Counted from the first letter of the stretch, positions 5,754 through 12,851 are shown. The stretch is DNA of 13,139 bases from Roseivirga sp. UBA7431 (GCA_002477595.1 DLQN01000122.1:1-13139); one strand, 5' to 3'. Numbers and translations are program-made. The notes: generated by a model from the sequence alone, not told the origin.

Positions 5754-7547
5754 GTGAAAGAACTCAGGCACCTCAACAAGTATCTTTATAAATACAAGCA
5801 CCTTTTAATCCTAGGGTTCCTATTCCTTGTGGTGTCCAACTATTTTGCAGTATGGCCAGCAAAGGTAGTACGGTACGCCATCGACTATGTGACTGAGAGC
5901 TTTGCCCTATATAGGCTGTTTGAAGGAGGTGAACTGAGCGAAGGCGTATTCAAACAATTAGAGATTGGCGTTCTTGTCTTAGGTGCTTTAATGATTCTAA
6001 TGGCCTTACTGAGAGGCTTCTTCCTATTTCTAGTGAGGCAAACCATTATTGTCATGTCTAGAAAGATTGAGTACGATTTGAAAAATGAAATCTTCGAACA
6101 GTATCAAAATCTACCACTCAGCTTTTACCGAAGGAATAATACTGGAGATTTAATGAATCGGATCTCTGAAGATGTTAGTCGTGTGCGCATGTATCTTGGG
6201 CCTGGCATCATGTATGGCATCAACCTATTGGTCCTTTTTCCGATGGTTATTTATGAAATGTTAAGAGTCAATGCAGAGCTGACACTTTATGCCCTACTGC
6301 CATTACCAATTCTTTCCGTTAGCATCTACTTTGTTAATAATATTATCAACAAACGTTCTGAAAAGATTCAAGAAAGTCTCTCTGATTTATCGACAAGTGT
6401 ACAAGAAGCATTCTCTGGCATTAGGGTACTAAAAGCCTTCGTCAGAGAAGCCGAGTCTACAAAGCGTTTTGATATCGAAAGTGAAAAATACAAAGAGCGA
6501 TCGCTCAAACTCACCTTTGTCAATGCCTTATTCGCCCCTCTGATTATGGCACTAATTGGTCTGAGCGTAATCTTGACTATTTACATTGGCGGTACGCAGG
6601 TTATCAATGGAGAAATCACTTATGGTAACATTGCTGAGTTTGTTATTTACGTAAATATGCTCACGTGGCCAGTAGCAGCACTTGGTTGGATCACCAGTAT
6701 TAACCAAAGAGCTGCGGCTTCTCAAAAACGGATTAATCAATTCTTAAAAGAGAAAAACGACATCCAGTCTACTGAGAACCTGAACAAAGACATTGCGGGC
6801 GACCTAACTTTTGACAACGTAAGTTTCACTTATCCAGACTCTGGCATCACCGCACTCAAGAACATTTCGTTCGATGTAAAAGCTGGACAATCCATTGCCA
6901 TCATTGGCACTACCGGTTCGGGCAAGAGCACTATCGCCAACTTGATGTTGCGCTTGTATGATACCACTTCTGGTTCGGTGTCAGTCGACAATCAAGACAT
7001 TAAGAAATACAATATCCCAAAACTGCGGAGTCAGATGGGCTATGTTCCTCAAGACATTTTCCTTTTCTCTGATTCTATCAAGAATAATATTGCTTTTGGT
7101 AATGACGACATCACCGAGGAGCAAGTATTCCAAGCGGCAAGGGACGCAGACCTCTATGAAAACATTACTGACTTTCCAGATGGCTTTGAAACCATGCTGG
7201 GTGAAAGAGGAATAACGTTATCTGGCGGACAAAAGCAAAGGGCCTCAATAGCTCGTGCCATTGTCAGAAACCCAAATATCTTGATTTTGGATGATGCGCT
7301 TTCAGCGGTTGATACAAACACTGAAAACACTATTCTAAACAGCCTTGCAACAATAATGGAAGGTAGAACTACTGTGATTATCTCACACAGAGTGTCTTCT
7401 GCCAAGTTAGCTGACAAGATCATTGTTCTCGATGACGGTAAGATAATTGAGCAAGGCACCAACCAGAGTCTTCTAGCTGCCAATGGTGTATACAAAGAGC
7501 TATACGAGAAACAGCTTAAGCAAGAAGAAGCAAAAGAGCCAAGCTAG
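5754..7547 (+). CDS. ABC exporter half-transporter with a degenerate ATPase site
   Basis: A 597-residue fusion of six membrane helices (about residues 15-310) with a nucleotide-binding domain (about 345-580), the layout of type IV (B-type) ABC exporters. The ATPase motifs are Walker A GTTGSGKST at 385-393, a Q-loop in Tyr-Val-Pro-Gln-Asp, signature LSGGQ at 489-493, Walker B ending at Asp513, and switch His545. The residue after Walker B is Asp514, where a catalytic Glu is expected. This marks the degenerate-site subunit of a heterodimeric exporter. The likely partner is the half-transporter at 8070-9857. The substrate is unknown; lipids, drugs or peptides are all possible. It starts with GTG, which gives the N-terminus (MKELRHLNKY) that I would expect for this family. 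It is the only gene of its transcription unit, and its stop lies 1 bp from that of the convergent GyrI-like gene. Confidence 0.93.
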   Translation: MKELRHLNKYLYKYKHLLILGFLFLVVSNYFAVWPAKVVRYAIDYVTESFALYRLFEGGELSEGVFKQLEIGVLVLGALMILMALLRGFFLFLVRQTIIVMSRKIEYDLKNEIFEQYQNLPLSFYRRNNTGDLMNRISEDVSRVRMYLGPGIMYGINLLVLFPMVIYEMLRVNAELTLYALLPLPILSVSIYFVNNIINKRSEKIQESLSDLSTSVQEAFSGIRVLKAFVREAESTKRFDIESEKYKERSLKLTFVNALFAPLIMALIGLSVILTIYIGGTQVINGEITYGNIAEFVIYVNMLTWPVAALGWITSINQRAAASQKRINQFLKEKNDIQSTENLNKDIAGDLTFDNVSFTYPDSGITALKNISFDVKAGQSIAIIGTTGSGKSTIANLMLRLYDTTSGSVSVDNQDIKKYNIPKLRSQMGYVPQDIFLFSDSIKNNIAFGNDDITEEQVFQAARDADLYENITDFPDGFETMLGERGITLSGGQKQRASIARAIVRNPNILILDDALSAVDTNTENTILNSLATIMEGRTTVIISHRVSSAKLADKIIVLDDGKIIEQGTNQSLLAANGVYKELYEKQLKQEEAKEPS

Positions 7548-7561
7548 CTTACTTAGCTAGC
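7543..7561. terminator. Hairpin across two convergent stop codons
   Basis: A perfect 7-bp inverted repeat (GCTAGCT at 7543-7549 and AGCTAGC at 7555-7561) with a 5-base loop spans the ends of the two convergent genes and includes both stop codons. No clear T tract follows on either strand. It is a plausible weak bidirectional terminator, not a proven one. Confidence 0.4.
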
Positions 7562-8073
7562 ATATCGATAATAATCAGATTGGCAGACACATATTGTTCT
7601 ATTGTGAAATCTTGGAGGCGAATATTAGCCTGCCTGGCTTTTTCTCTAAGATTATCTTCTATGGCTTTAGGAGTTGGCATTACGCTATTATGCGCTTCTA
7701 TGGTAGCACGCACTGCACGTGTAGTTGGAATTGTAATGCGTGAATATCCATGAGGAATGCTTGCCAAGCCTTGGTCTAACTTAATTCCGATAAACAGCTT
7801 TTGCTCATCTTCAGCCAAAGTAGAATCATTATAATGGATCACTACGAGCGTGCCCTCAACTGCATTATCTTCTATATACTCTCGTGCTAATAAGAATGCA
7901 TCCTCCACAGCTGAGCTATCGGATTTTCCTTGATAAGGCACTCCAATAAGGTTATAGTCACTCACATTTTCTATGGTATACTCCACCTTGTTTAAGCCAC
8001 CTAGGTAAAAATACACTCCTGTGATAATGATAATTGCAGCGATCCCGAGTATGGTTATTTTCCCTTTAGTCAT
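7549..8073 (-). CDS. Membrane-anchored protein with possible GyrI-like ligand-binding domain
   Basis: A 174-residue protein with an N-terminal membrane helix (about 6-24, preceded by Lys residues, no lipobox), so it is probably anchored with the rest outside the cytoplasm. The remainder (about 31-172) has strands and helices in an order that resembles GyrI-like or effector-binding domains: a strand with Ile-Gly-Val-Pro-Tyr, a helix with Ala-Arg-Glu-Tyr-Ile, a central strand with Phe-Ile-Gly-Ile-Lys, Ile-Pro-x-Gly-Tyr and a Thr-Ile-Pro-Thr strand. This is an impression by eye and the family call is tentative. Its ATG overlaps the stop of the ABC half-transporter gene by 4 bases (ATGA), a strong sign of coupled translation. 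It may therefore act with that transporter, for example as an extracytoplasmic substrate-binding or sensing subunit, which is inference. Confidence 0.85.
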   Translation of the reverse strand: MTKGKITILGIAAIIIITGVYFYLGGLNKVEYTIENVSDYNLIGVPYQGKSDSSAVEDAFLLAREYIEDNAVEGTLVVIHYNDSTLAEDEQKLFIGIKLDQGLASIPHGYSRITIPTTRAVRATIEAHNSVMPTPKAIEDNLREKARQANIRLQDFTIEQYVSANLIIIDMLAK

Positions 8074-9857
8074 GAGGCTATTACTTCTTTTACTTCTTTG
8101 TATTGCATTTGGTAAAGGTTGGCATAGAAACCTTTACTTTCCAAGAGTTCTTTATGATTACCAATTTCTTTTATCTCTCCCTTGTCCAGCACGATGATTT
8201 TATCTGCCCCTTGAATAGTGGAAAGTCTGTGCGCTATCACAATGGCCGTTCTTCCTTTCATCAGTACCTCAATGGCATTCTGAATGAGCTCCTCGGTTTC
8301 AGTATCTACTGAGGAAGTGGCCTCATCGAGTACGATTACTTTTGGGTCATAAACCATTGCCCTTACGAAAGAAATCAATTGTCGTTGCCCAACAGAGAGT
8401 GTTGAACCTCTCTCCATCACGTTGTAATCATAACCACCAGGCAATCTCTCAATCAACTTATTGACACCTACCAATTCTGCAGCTTCAATAATTTTACTAT
8501 CTGGAATATCTGGATTTCCTAAAGTGATATTCTTTCGAATGGTATCAGAAAATAAGAAAACGTCTTGTTGCACAACACCGATCCTTTGACGGAGCGCGCC
8601 CAAATCATACTCCTTAACGTCACGACCATCAATCTCAATTTTACCTTGGTTAATCTCATAAAAACGAGAAAGCAAATTGATCACTGATGATTTACCAGCA
8701 CCTGTTGCGCCTACTAGGGCAATCGTCTGTCCTTCTTTTACTTCAAAAGAAATATCCTTTAAAACGTAATCCTCATTGTTGTAAGCAAACCATACATTTT
8801 TGAAGGAAACGTTGCCTTTGATCTCTGCTGGAGCATAATCACCTTCATCTACAATGTGATCTTTACTATCTAATAAATCAAAAATTCGATTGGAACTCAC
8901 TATGCCCATCTGTAGGGTATTGAATCTATCCGCAATCAATCTTATCGGTCGAAAGAACATTTGGATATACATGATGAACGCTATGATAACTCCAGGTCCA
9001 ATTTCCGAATTAATCAAAATCCCACGAGCCCCATACCAAACCGCCATTCCAATGGCAATGGCTTGAATAATTTCAGCTACTGGAAAGTAGATTGAGTAGT
9101 AAAGGACTGACTTGATGTGTGCCTTAGTATGATCTTTATTAATTTCTTGAAACTTATCCATTTCTCGCTTTTCAGCATTGAATATTTGAACAATATTCAT
9201 CCCTGTTACATGCTCTTGAACAAAAGAATTTAGGTTGGAAATGGCATTTCTGACCTGATTAAATGTGACTTTGATTTTTTCTTTGAAGACGTACGTACTG
9301 AAAATCAATAATGGCAGGGTAGAAAGACTCACAAGCGTTAATCGCCAGTCTAAGTAGAGCATAAAGCCCATGAGAAAAACCAGTTGAAGTAGGTCACCAA
9401 TCAGAGCGGCAATACCTTCACTAAAGACATTTGAGAGTGTTTCAATATCTGAAACATTACGGGTAACCAACCTACCGATAGGTGTCTTGTCAAAAAACTT
9501 AAGCCTTAGCTTTAGTAAGTGTTTATAAAGCTTAACCCTAATATCTTTTATGATCACTTGGCCAACCCAGCCTGATAAATAAGTGTGTGAGTACTGAAAA
9601 ATGGCTAGAATAATAATATGAAAAGCCAAGATGGTAGTCATCAGCACCAAGCCATCATAATCTCCAGCAGGCACATACTCATCTATAGCAAGCTGAACTA
9701 AGTAAGGCCTAATGGGCGTTAAAATCGCCAGGAAAATGGTCAAAAATACCAGCAGATAAAACTGCTTGATATAAGGCTTCGCAAACTCGAAAAGCCTCTT
9801 TAATACTTGAAAATCAACCAGATTTCCGGTTTTAACTTTTTCTTTCTCCTGTTCCAA
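8070..9857 (-). CDS. ABC exporter half-transporter with catalytic Glu and LSVGQ signature
   Basis: A 595-residue half-transporter with a membrane domain of six helices (about 30-320) followed by a nucleotide-binding domain (about 345-580). Motifs are Walker A GATGAGKSS at 383-391, a Q-loop in Val-Val-Gln-Gln-Asp, Walker B Asp511 with catalytic Glu512, and switch His543. The signature is LSVGQ (487-491) instead of LSGGQ. It therefore supplies the working Walker site and the altered signature, the reverse of the 5754-7547 protein. The two would combine into one competent and one degenerate site. The only usable start is TTG at 9857: truA's TAA lies in the same frame two codons upstream, and the first internal ATG is far inside the membrane domain. 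The gene begins 3 bp after truA, so it is probably translated by coupling. No substrate can be inferred. Confidence 0.93.
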   Translation of the reverse strand: MEQEKEKVKTGNLVDFQVLKRLFEFAKPYIKQFYLLVFLTIFLAILTPIRPYLVQLAIDEYVPAGDYDGLVLMTTILAFHIIILAIFQYSHTYLSGWVGQVIIKDIRVKLYKHLLKLRLKFFDKTPIGRLVTRNVSDIETLSNVFSEGIAALIGDLLQLVFLMGFMLYLDWRLTLVSLSTLPLLIFSTYVFKEKIKVTFNQVRNAISNLNSFVQEHVTGMNIVQIFNAEKREMDKFQEINKDHTKAHIKSVLYYSIYFPVAEIIQAIAIGMAVWYGARGILINSEIGPGVIIAFIMYIQMFFRPIRLIADRFNTLQMGIVSSNRIFDLLDSKDHIVDEGDYAPAEIKGNVSFKNVWFAYNNEDYVLKDISFEVKEGQTIALVGATGAGKSSVINLLSRFYEINQGKIEIDGRDVKEYDLGALRQRIGVVQQDVFLFSDTIRKNITLGNPDIPDSKIIEAAELVGVNKLIERLPGGYDYNVMERGSTLSVGQRQLISFVRAMVYDPKVIVLDEATSSVDTETEELIQNAIEVLMKGRTAIVIAHRLSTIQGADKIIVLDKGEIKEIGNHKELLESKGFYANLYQMQYKEVKEVIAS

Positions 9858-9860
9858 TCT

Positions 9861-10604
9861 TTAGAGATAAATTTCTTCTGGGTATTTGACCTCAGTCAAA
9901 AACAACCCATGTGCTGGTACTGCCCTTCCCGCTACCTTGCGATTCTTGGCTTTAATTACATTAACAAACTCATCAACGGTAAGTTTACCTTGGCCTACAT
10001 CTAAAAGTGTTCCGACTAATGCCCTAACCATTCCACGCAAAAATCTGTTTGCCCTTACGTGAAAAACAAGCTGATCGTTTTCTAATAGCCATTCAGCTCG
10101 GTTGATTGTGCAAATAAAGTTATTCACTTCCGTTTTCACCTTACTAAAGCTCTCAAAGTCTTGCTCTCCTATTAATTCTTTTGCCGCTTGATTCATCAAT
10201 TCTACATCTAGTTGATGATTAAAGTAATAACTCAGTCCAGTTGTGAAAGGAGATTTACTTCTATTGATAAAATATTGATAAGACCGCTCTGTAGCATCAA
10301 AACGTGCATGTGCTTCCGTTTTGACAGTATTGACCTTGTTGACTGAAATGTCAACAGGCAATATGCTATTCATTTTGAAGACGATTTCATTCGAATCCAA
10401 TGTATGGTCAAGCTCTAAATGGGCAACCTGTTGCTTGGCATGAACTCCTGTATCAGTTCGTCCACTACCCATGATTTCAATAGGCGTTCTCAGCACTTTT
10501 GACAGACATTCCTGTAACTCTTCCTGAACAGTATGCGCATTAGACTGAATTTGCCAACCATGATAGTTGGTGCCATTGTAGCTAATGTCTAGGAAGTACT
10601 TCAT
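9861..10604 (-). CDS. truA: tRNA pseudouridine synthase A (positions 38-40)
   Basis: Converts uridine to pseudouridine at positions 38-40 of the tRNA anticodon arm. The protein has 247 residues, the usual length. It starts with the typical TruA strand Met-Lys-Tyr-Phe-Leu-Asp-Ile-Ser-Tyr-Asn-Gly-Thr-x-Tyr-x-Gly-Trp-Gln. The catalytic motif Gly-Arg-Thr-Asp-Thr-Gly-Val-His-Ala holds the nucleophile Asp51. Later conserved parts are Phe-x-Ala-Thr-x-Arg-x-Tyr, Asp-Phe-x-Ser-Phe, Ala-Asn-Arg-Phe-Leu-Arg-Gly-Met-Val-Arg and a C-terminal Pro-Ala-His-Gly-Leu-Phe-Leu. The frame extends upstream to 10691, but those 29 residues overlap the S23-family gene and do not resemble TruA, so I take the ATG at 10604. 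It precedes the TTG-started ABC gene by 3 bp. The repeat-flanked S23 gene lies just upstream. Confidence 0.95.
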   Translation of the reverse strand: MKYFLDISYNGTNYHGWQIQSNAHTVQEELQECLSKVLRTPIEIMGSGRTDTGVHAKQQVAHLELDHTLDSNEIVFKMNSILPVDISVNKVNTVKTEAHARFDATERSYQYFINRSKSPFTTGLSYYFNHQLDVELMNQAAKELIGEQDFESFSKVKTEVNNFICTINRAEWLLENDQLVFHVRANRFLRGMVRALVGTLLDVGQGKLTVDEFVNVIKAKNRKVAGRAVPAHGLFLTEVKYPEEIYL

Positions 10605-10608
10605 AGAA

Positions 10609-10643
10609 GGTAGAATCTCGGAGTTAGGAGTTAGAATTGATTT
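10609..10643. repeat. Heptad repeat array, left flank of the S23 gene
   Basis: On the plus strand, five 7-base units read GGTAGAA, TCTCGGA, GTTAGGA, GTTAGAA, TTGATTT. The two central units are near-identical and the outer ones degenerate. The array overlaps the last codons and stop of the S23-family gene and runs to 5 bases before truA. It points inward toward the S23 gene, opposite in orientation to the array on the other side. Confidence 0.55.
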
Positions 10644-10986
10644 TCGAAATATAAGCAGATAGCAATTTACCCACCTGATTTGCCTTATCAATCATGCTAT
10701 CTTTTGACTGATGATAATTCAAATCAGCCGAAAGTATCATAAAGTATTTGAGTTCTTGGAGTGACCCTTGGGAGATATTATAAAACCTAAGCTTGTCTTT
10801 TATTCCACGCTTGGCGAAACCCTCCGCAATATTTGAAGGAATTGAATAGGCTGCTCTTCTCATCTGAGAAGTCAAGCCAAATTGCTCCGACTTTGGAAAA
10901 GAATCAGTAAGGGCATAAACATCAAGTGTTAATTGATGTGCCTTTTGCCAAACTATTAGATCCTCAAATGTGGAAGCTCTTTTCAT
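10624..10986 (-). CDS. Four-helix-bundle protein, S23 (23S rRNA intervening-sequence) family
   Basis: A 120-residue helical protein of the family first found in intervening sequences of bacterial 23S rRNA genes. The retroelement accessory protein Avd is a related fold. The family pattern is plain: Trp-Gln-Lys-Ala near residue 13, Phe-Pro-x-x-Glu-x-x-Gly-Leu-Thr-x-Gln-x-Arg-Arg-Ala-Ala, the hallmark Ser-Ile-Pro-Ser-Asn-Ile-Ala-Glu-Gly (about 48-56), and Gln-Gly-Ser-x-Gln-Glu-Leu. It probably forms a pentamer that binds nucleic acid, as in known members. The biological function is unknown. No rRNA is present, so this is a stand-alone copy. It starts 33 bp after the thiolase stop and ends 19 bp before truA, breaking an otherwise housekeeping operon. 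Arrays of 7-nt units in opposite orientation border it, and its last residues (Asn-Ser-Asn-Ser) are encoded by the repeat. Confidence 0.92.
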   Translation of the reverse strand: MKRASTFEDLIVWQKAHQLTLDVYALTDSFPKSEQFGLTSQMRRAAYSIPSNIAEGFAKRGIKDKLRFYNISQGSLQELKYFMILSADLNYHQSKDSMIDKANQVGKLLSAYISKINSNS

Positions 10987-11020
10987 GCTAACTTCTAAAT
11001 TCCTCCTCCTAATTTCTAAT
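10986..11020 (-). repeat. Heptad repeat array, right flank of the S23 gene
   Basis: On the minus strand, five consecutive 7-base units fill the gap between the thiolase stop and the S23 start: ATTAGAA, ATTAGGA, GGAGGAA, TTTAGAA and GTTAGCA. They follow a loose consensus of RTTAGRA, and the last base belongs to the S23 start codon. The purine-rich units could also serve as ribosome-binding sequence for the S23 gene. The array is the inverse of the one on the other side. Confidence 0.6.
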
Positions 11021-12219
11021 TAACATTTCTCAAAGATGATAGCAGCACCTTGTCCAACACCAACACACATCGTAGCCAAACCATATTTAGCACCCTCTCT
11101 CTTCTGCATTTCGTGAAGTAGCGTAGCGGAAATTCTAGTACCACTAGCGCCCAAAGGATGGCCAATGGCTATTGAACCACCATTTACATTCACCTTTTCT
11201 GGATCTAGATCCAGTTCTTTCATACAAGGGATTGCTTGTGCAGCGAAAGCCTCGTTTAACTCGATCAAATCGAGGTCATTGGCCTTTAGACCCGCTCTTT
11301 TCAATGCCTTTTGCGTGGCAGGAATTGGGCCTATACCCATTACATCAGGTGAAACACCAGCTATAGCCATTGACTTAACTCTGGCCATTGGTGTCAGCCC
11401 AAACTGCTTTAATGTTTTCTCATTTACGATAAGGCATGCTGCTGCCCCGTCATTAATTCCTGAAGAATTACCTGCAGTCACAGTTCCACCTTCTTTAAAA
11501 GCAGGTTGCAATGATGATAACTTCTCTAAGGTAGATAACCTCGGGTGCTCATCTTTATCGAAATAGATCGGATCTGCCCTTTTTTGAGGAATACCTACTG
11601 GTACAATCTCATTCTTAAATTTTCCAGCCTCATGAGCTGCTTGATATTTTTGTTGAGATAGATGTGCAAATTCATCCTGCGCTTCTCGGCTTACGTTCCA
11701 ACGCTCAGAAACATTTTCTGCTGTTTCTCCCATAGCATATGGATAGTGTAGTTCCGACAACTTCGGATTAGGAAATCTCCAGCCAATAGTCGTATCGAAC
11801 ATATTAGTTGCTCTACTAAAGGCTGTTTCAGACTTACCCATTACGAATGGGGCACGGGTCATGCTTTCTGTTCCGCCTGCAATAAAAGCCTCTCCGTCAC
11901 CAACCATGAGTCCACGGCTAGCATCCATGATGGATTGCAAGCCTGAAGCACATAGTCTGTTGACAGTAATCCCACCCACTTCGATAGGCAAACCGGCCAA
12001 TAACGCGGCCATTCGAGCAACATCTCGATTATCCTCTCCCGCCTGATTGGCAGCACCGAAAATGACATCTTCAATGAATTGAGGATCGAATTGAGCATTT
12101 CTTGCCATCAAAGCCTTGATCACATGGGCAGCCATGTCGTCTGGACGAATTGAGGCCAAGGCACCGTTAAACTTCCCAATTGGCGTTCTTACTATATCAA
12201 CTATGTATGCAGATTCCAT
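11020..12219 (-). CDS. Acetyl-CoA C-acyltransferase (PcaF/PaaJ-like thiolase)
   Basis: A thiolase that splits a 3-oxoacyl-CoA with CoA to give acetyl-CoA and a shortened acyl-CoA, in the cytoplasm. Length is 399 residues. Catalytic residues are Cys90 (in Val-Asn-Arg-Leu-Cys-Ala-Ser-Gly), His354 (in Gly-His-Pro-Leu-Gly) and Cys385 (in Cys-Val-Gly-Val-Gly-Gln-Gly), with the usual Asn-Glu-Ala-Phe motif before His354. The segments Gly-Glu-Asp-Asn-Arg-x-Val-Ala-Arg-Met and Arg-Ala-Pro-Phe-Val-Met-Gly-Lys, and Asp-Thr-Thr-Ile-Gly-Trp-Arg-Phe, are close to 3-oxoadipyl-CoA thiolases (PcaF/PaaJ). No aromatic-degradation or beta-oxidation partner is in the window, so the true substrate could be a fatty 3-oxoacyl-CoA. 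The ATG at 12219 gives the normal N-terminus. It is the first gene of its unit, divergent to the DUF4293 gene. Confidence 0.93.
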   Translation of the reverse strand: MESAYIVDIVRTPIGKFNGALASIRPDDMAAHVIKALMARNAQFDPQFIEDVIFGAANQAGEDNRDVARMAALLAGLPIEVGGITVNRLCASGLQSIMDASRGLMVGDGEAFIAGGTESMTRAPFVMGKSETAFSRATNMFDTTIGWRFPNPKLSELHYPYAMGETAENVSERWNVSREAQDEFAHLSQQKYQAAHEAGKFKNEIVPVGIPQKRADPIYFDKDEHPRLSTLEKLSSLQPAFKEGGTVTAGNSSGINDGAAACLIVNEKTLKQFGLTPMARVKSMAIAGVSPDVMGIGPIPATQKALKRAGLKANDLDLIELNEAFAAQAIPCMKELDLDPEKVNVNGGSIAIGHPLGASGTRISATLLHEMQKREGAKYGLATMCVGVGQGAAIIFEKC

Positions 12220-12232
12220 CTCTTATGTTTTC

Positions 12233-12293
12233 GAACTACGAAGTAACTCAATTTGCCTTAGCTCTAAAAACCACTTAAATCAAATCGTAGTTC
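12233..12293. repeat. 9-bp inverted repeat in the divergent intergenic region
   Basis: GAACTACGA at 12233-12241 is the exact reverse complement of TCGTAGTTC at 12285-12293, with 43 bases between. It lies in the 129-bp region between the thiolase and DUF4293 genes. It could be a paired regulator site for the thiolase promoter, or chance. Confidence 0.35.
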
Positions 12294-12321
12294 CTCTTTC
12301 AAAATTAGTTTGGGTTTTGGC

Positions 12322-12329
12322 TATATTTG
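12322..12329 (+). promoter_or_regulatory. Candidate promoter for the DUF4293 gene
   Basis: TATATTTG at 12322-12329 matches the Bacteroidota -7 element TAnnTTTG exactly. The upstream element is weak (TTTC at 12297-12300, 21 bases away). Transcription from near 12336 would give a leader of about 13 bases before the ATG at 12349, which would exclude the longer frame that begins at 12310. Confidence 0.45.
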
Positions 12330-12348
12330 CTGCCCAAACAGAAAACCT

Positions 12349-12846
12349 ATGATTCAACGTATCCAAACTGTTCTTTTGCTATTAGTAGCCCTTTGTATGG
12401 CCCTCATTCTTGCCTACCCTATTTGGTTTGAGCAAAGTGCCGATGCCTCAAAAGGCATTATTATGACTGCCCTAAAAATGGAAGTGGTCGACTTGGGTGG
12501 TACACCAATGGATGGCACTGATGATACGATTATAGAATCGAGAGGTACTTGGTACATAGCTGCTTTAGCAATAATAGCCTCACTTGTGGCGATATTGTCA
12601 ATCTTTCAATTCAAGAATAGATTGAATCAAATGAAGCTTGGGGCACTGAATGCCTTGATCATGGCGGCAACGCTTGGGATCTGTTTTTACAAAGTATATC
12701 AGTTTGAAGAAATGATAAATCCGGCAGCAGGTAACTTTTCACTCGGATTTTTTCTTTCGGCCGTGGCGATGATCCTCAATATCTTGTCAAACCGATTTAT
12801 TCGCAAAGACGAAAAATTGGTCAAGTCAGTAGATAGAATTAGGTAG
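12349..12846 (+). CDS. DUF4293 family membrane protein
   Basis: A 165-residue integral membrane protein with four hydrophobic helices (about residues 5-23, 60-80, 90-106 and 121-139). The loop between the first two (about 24-58) is the longest and probably extracytoplasmic, and the C-terminus is basic. The start Met-Ile-Gln-Arg-Ile-Gln-Thr-Val followed by a Leu-rich helix and Tyr-Pro-Ile-Trp is what I associate with DUF4293, a family typical of Bacteroidota. The function is unknown. The frame extends upstream to 12310, but that extension contains the probable promoter and does not resemble the family, so I take the ATG at 12349. It converges with miaE, with 5 bp between the stops. Confidence 0.88.
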   Translation: MIQRIQTVLLLLVALCMALILAYPIWFEQSADASKGIIMTALKMEVVDLGGTPMDGTDDTIIESRGTWYIAALAIIASLVAILSIFQFKNRLNQMKLGALNALIMAATLGICFYKVYQFEEMINPAAGNFSLGFFLSAVAMILNILSNRFIRKDEKLVKSVDRIR

Positions 12847-12851
12847 ACATG

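Noticed and set aside
7154..7495. Minus-strand frame of 113 codons inside the first ABC transporter gene
   Set aside because: It lies opposite the nucleotide-binding domain with its Walker and signature motifs, and its translation is a low-complexity shadow. The same applies to the frames opposite the thiolase, nusB and dehydrogenase genes.
10605..10691. N-terminal extension of truA to 10691
   Set aside because: The 29 extra residues overlap the S23 gene, are encoded partly by the heptad repeat and do not match TruA, which normally begins at the Met-Lys-Tyr-Phe-Leu strand at 10604.
10986..11020. Short-period repeats considered as a CRISPR array
   Set aside because: Units are 7 bases long and contiguous with no spacers, and no cas genes are nearby.
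12310..12348. N-terminal extension of the DUF4293 protein
   Set aside because: The extension contains a probable promoter -7 element and unusual Cys-Cys-Pro residues, while the ATG at 12349 gives the normal family start.
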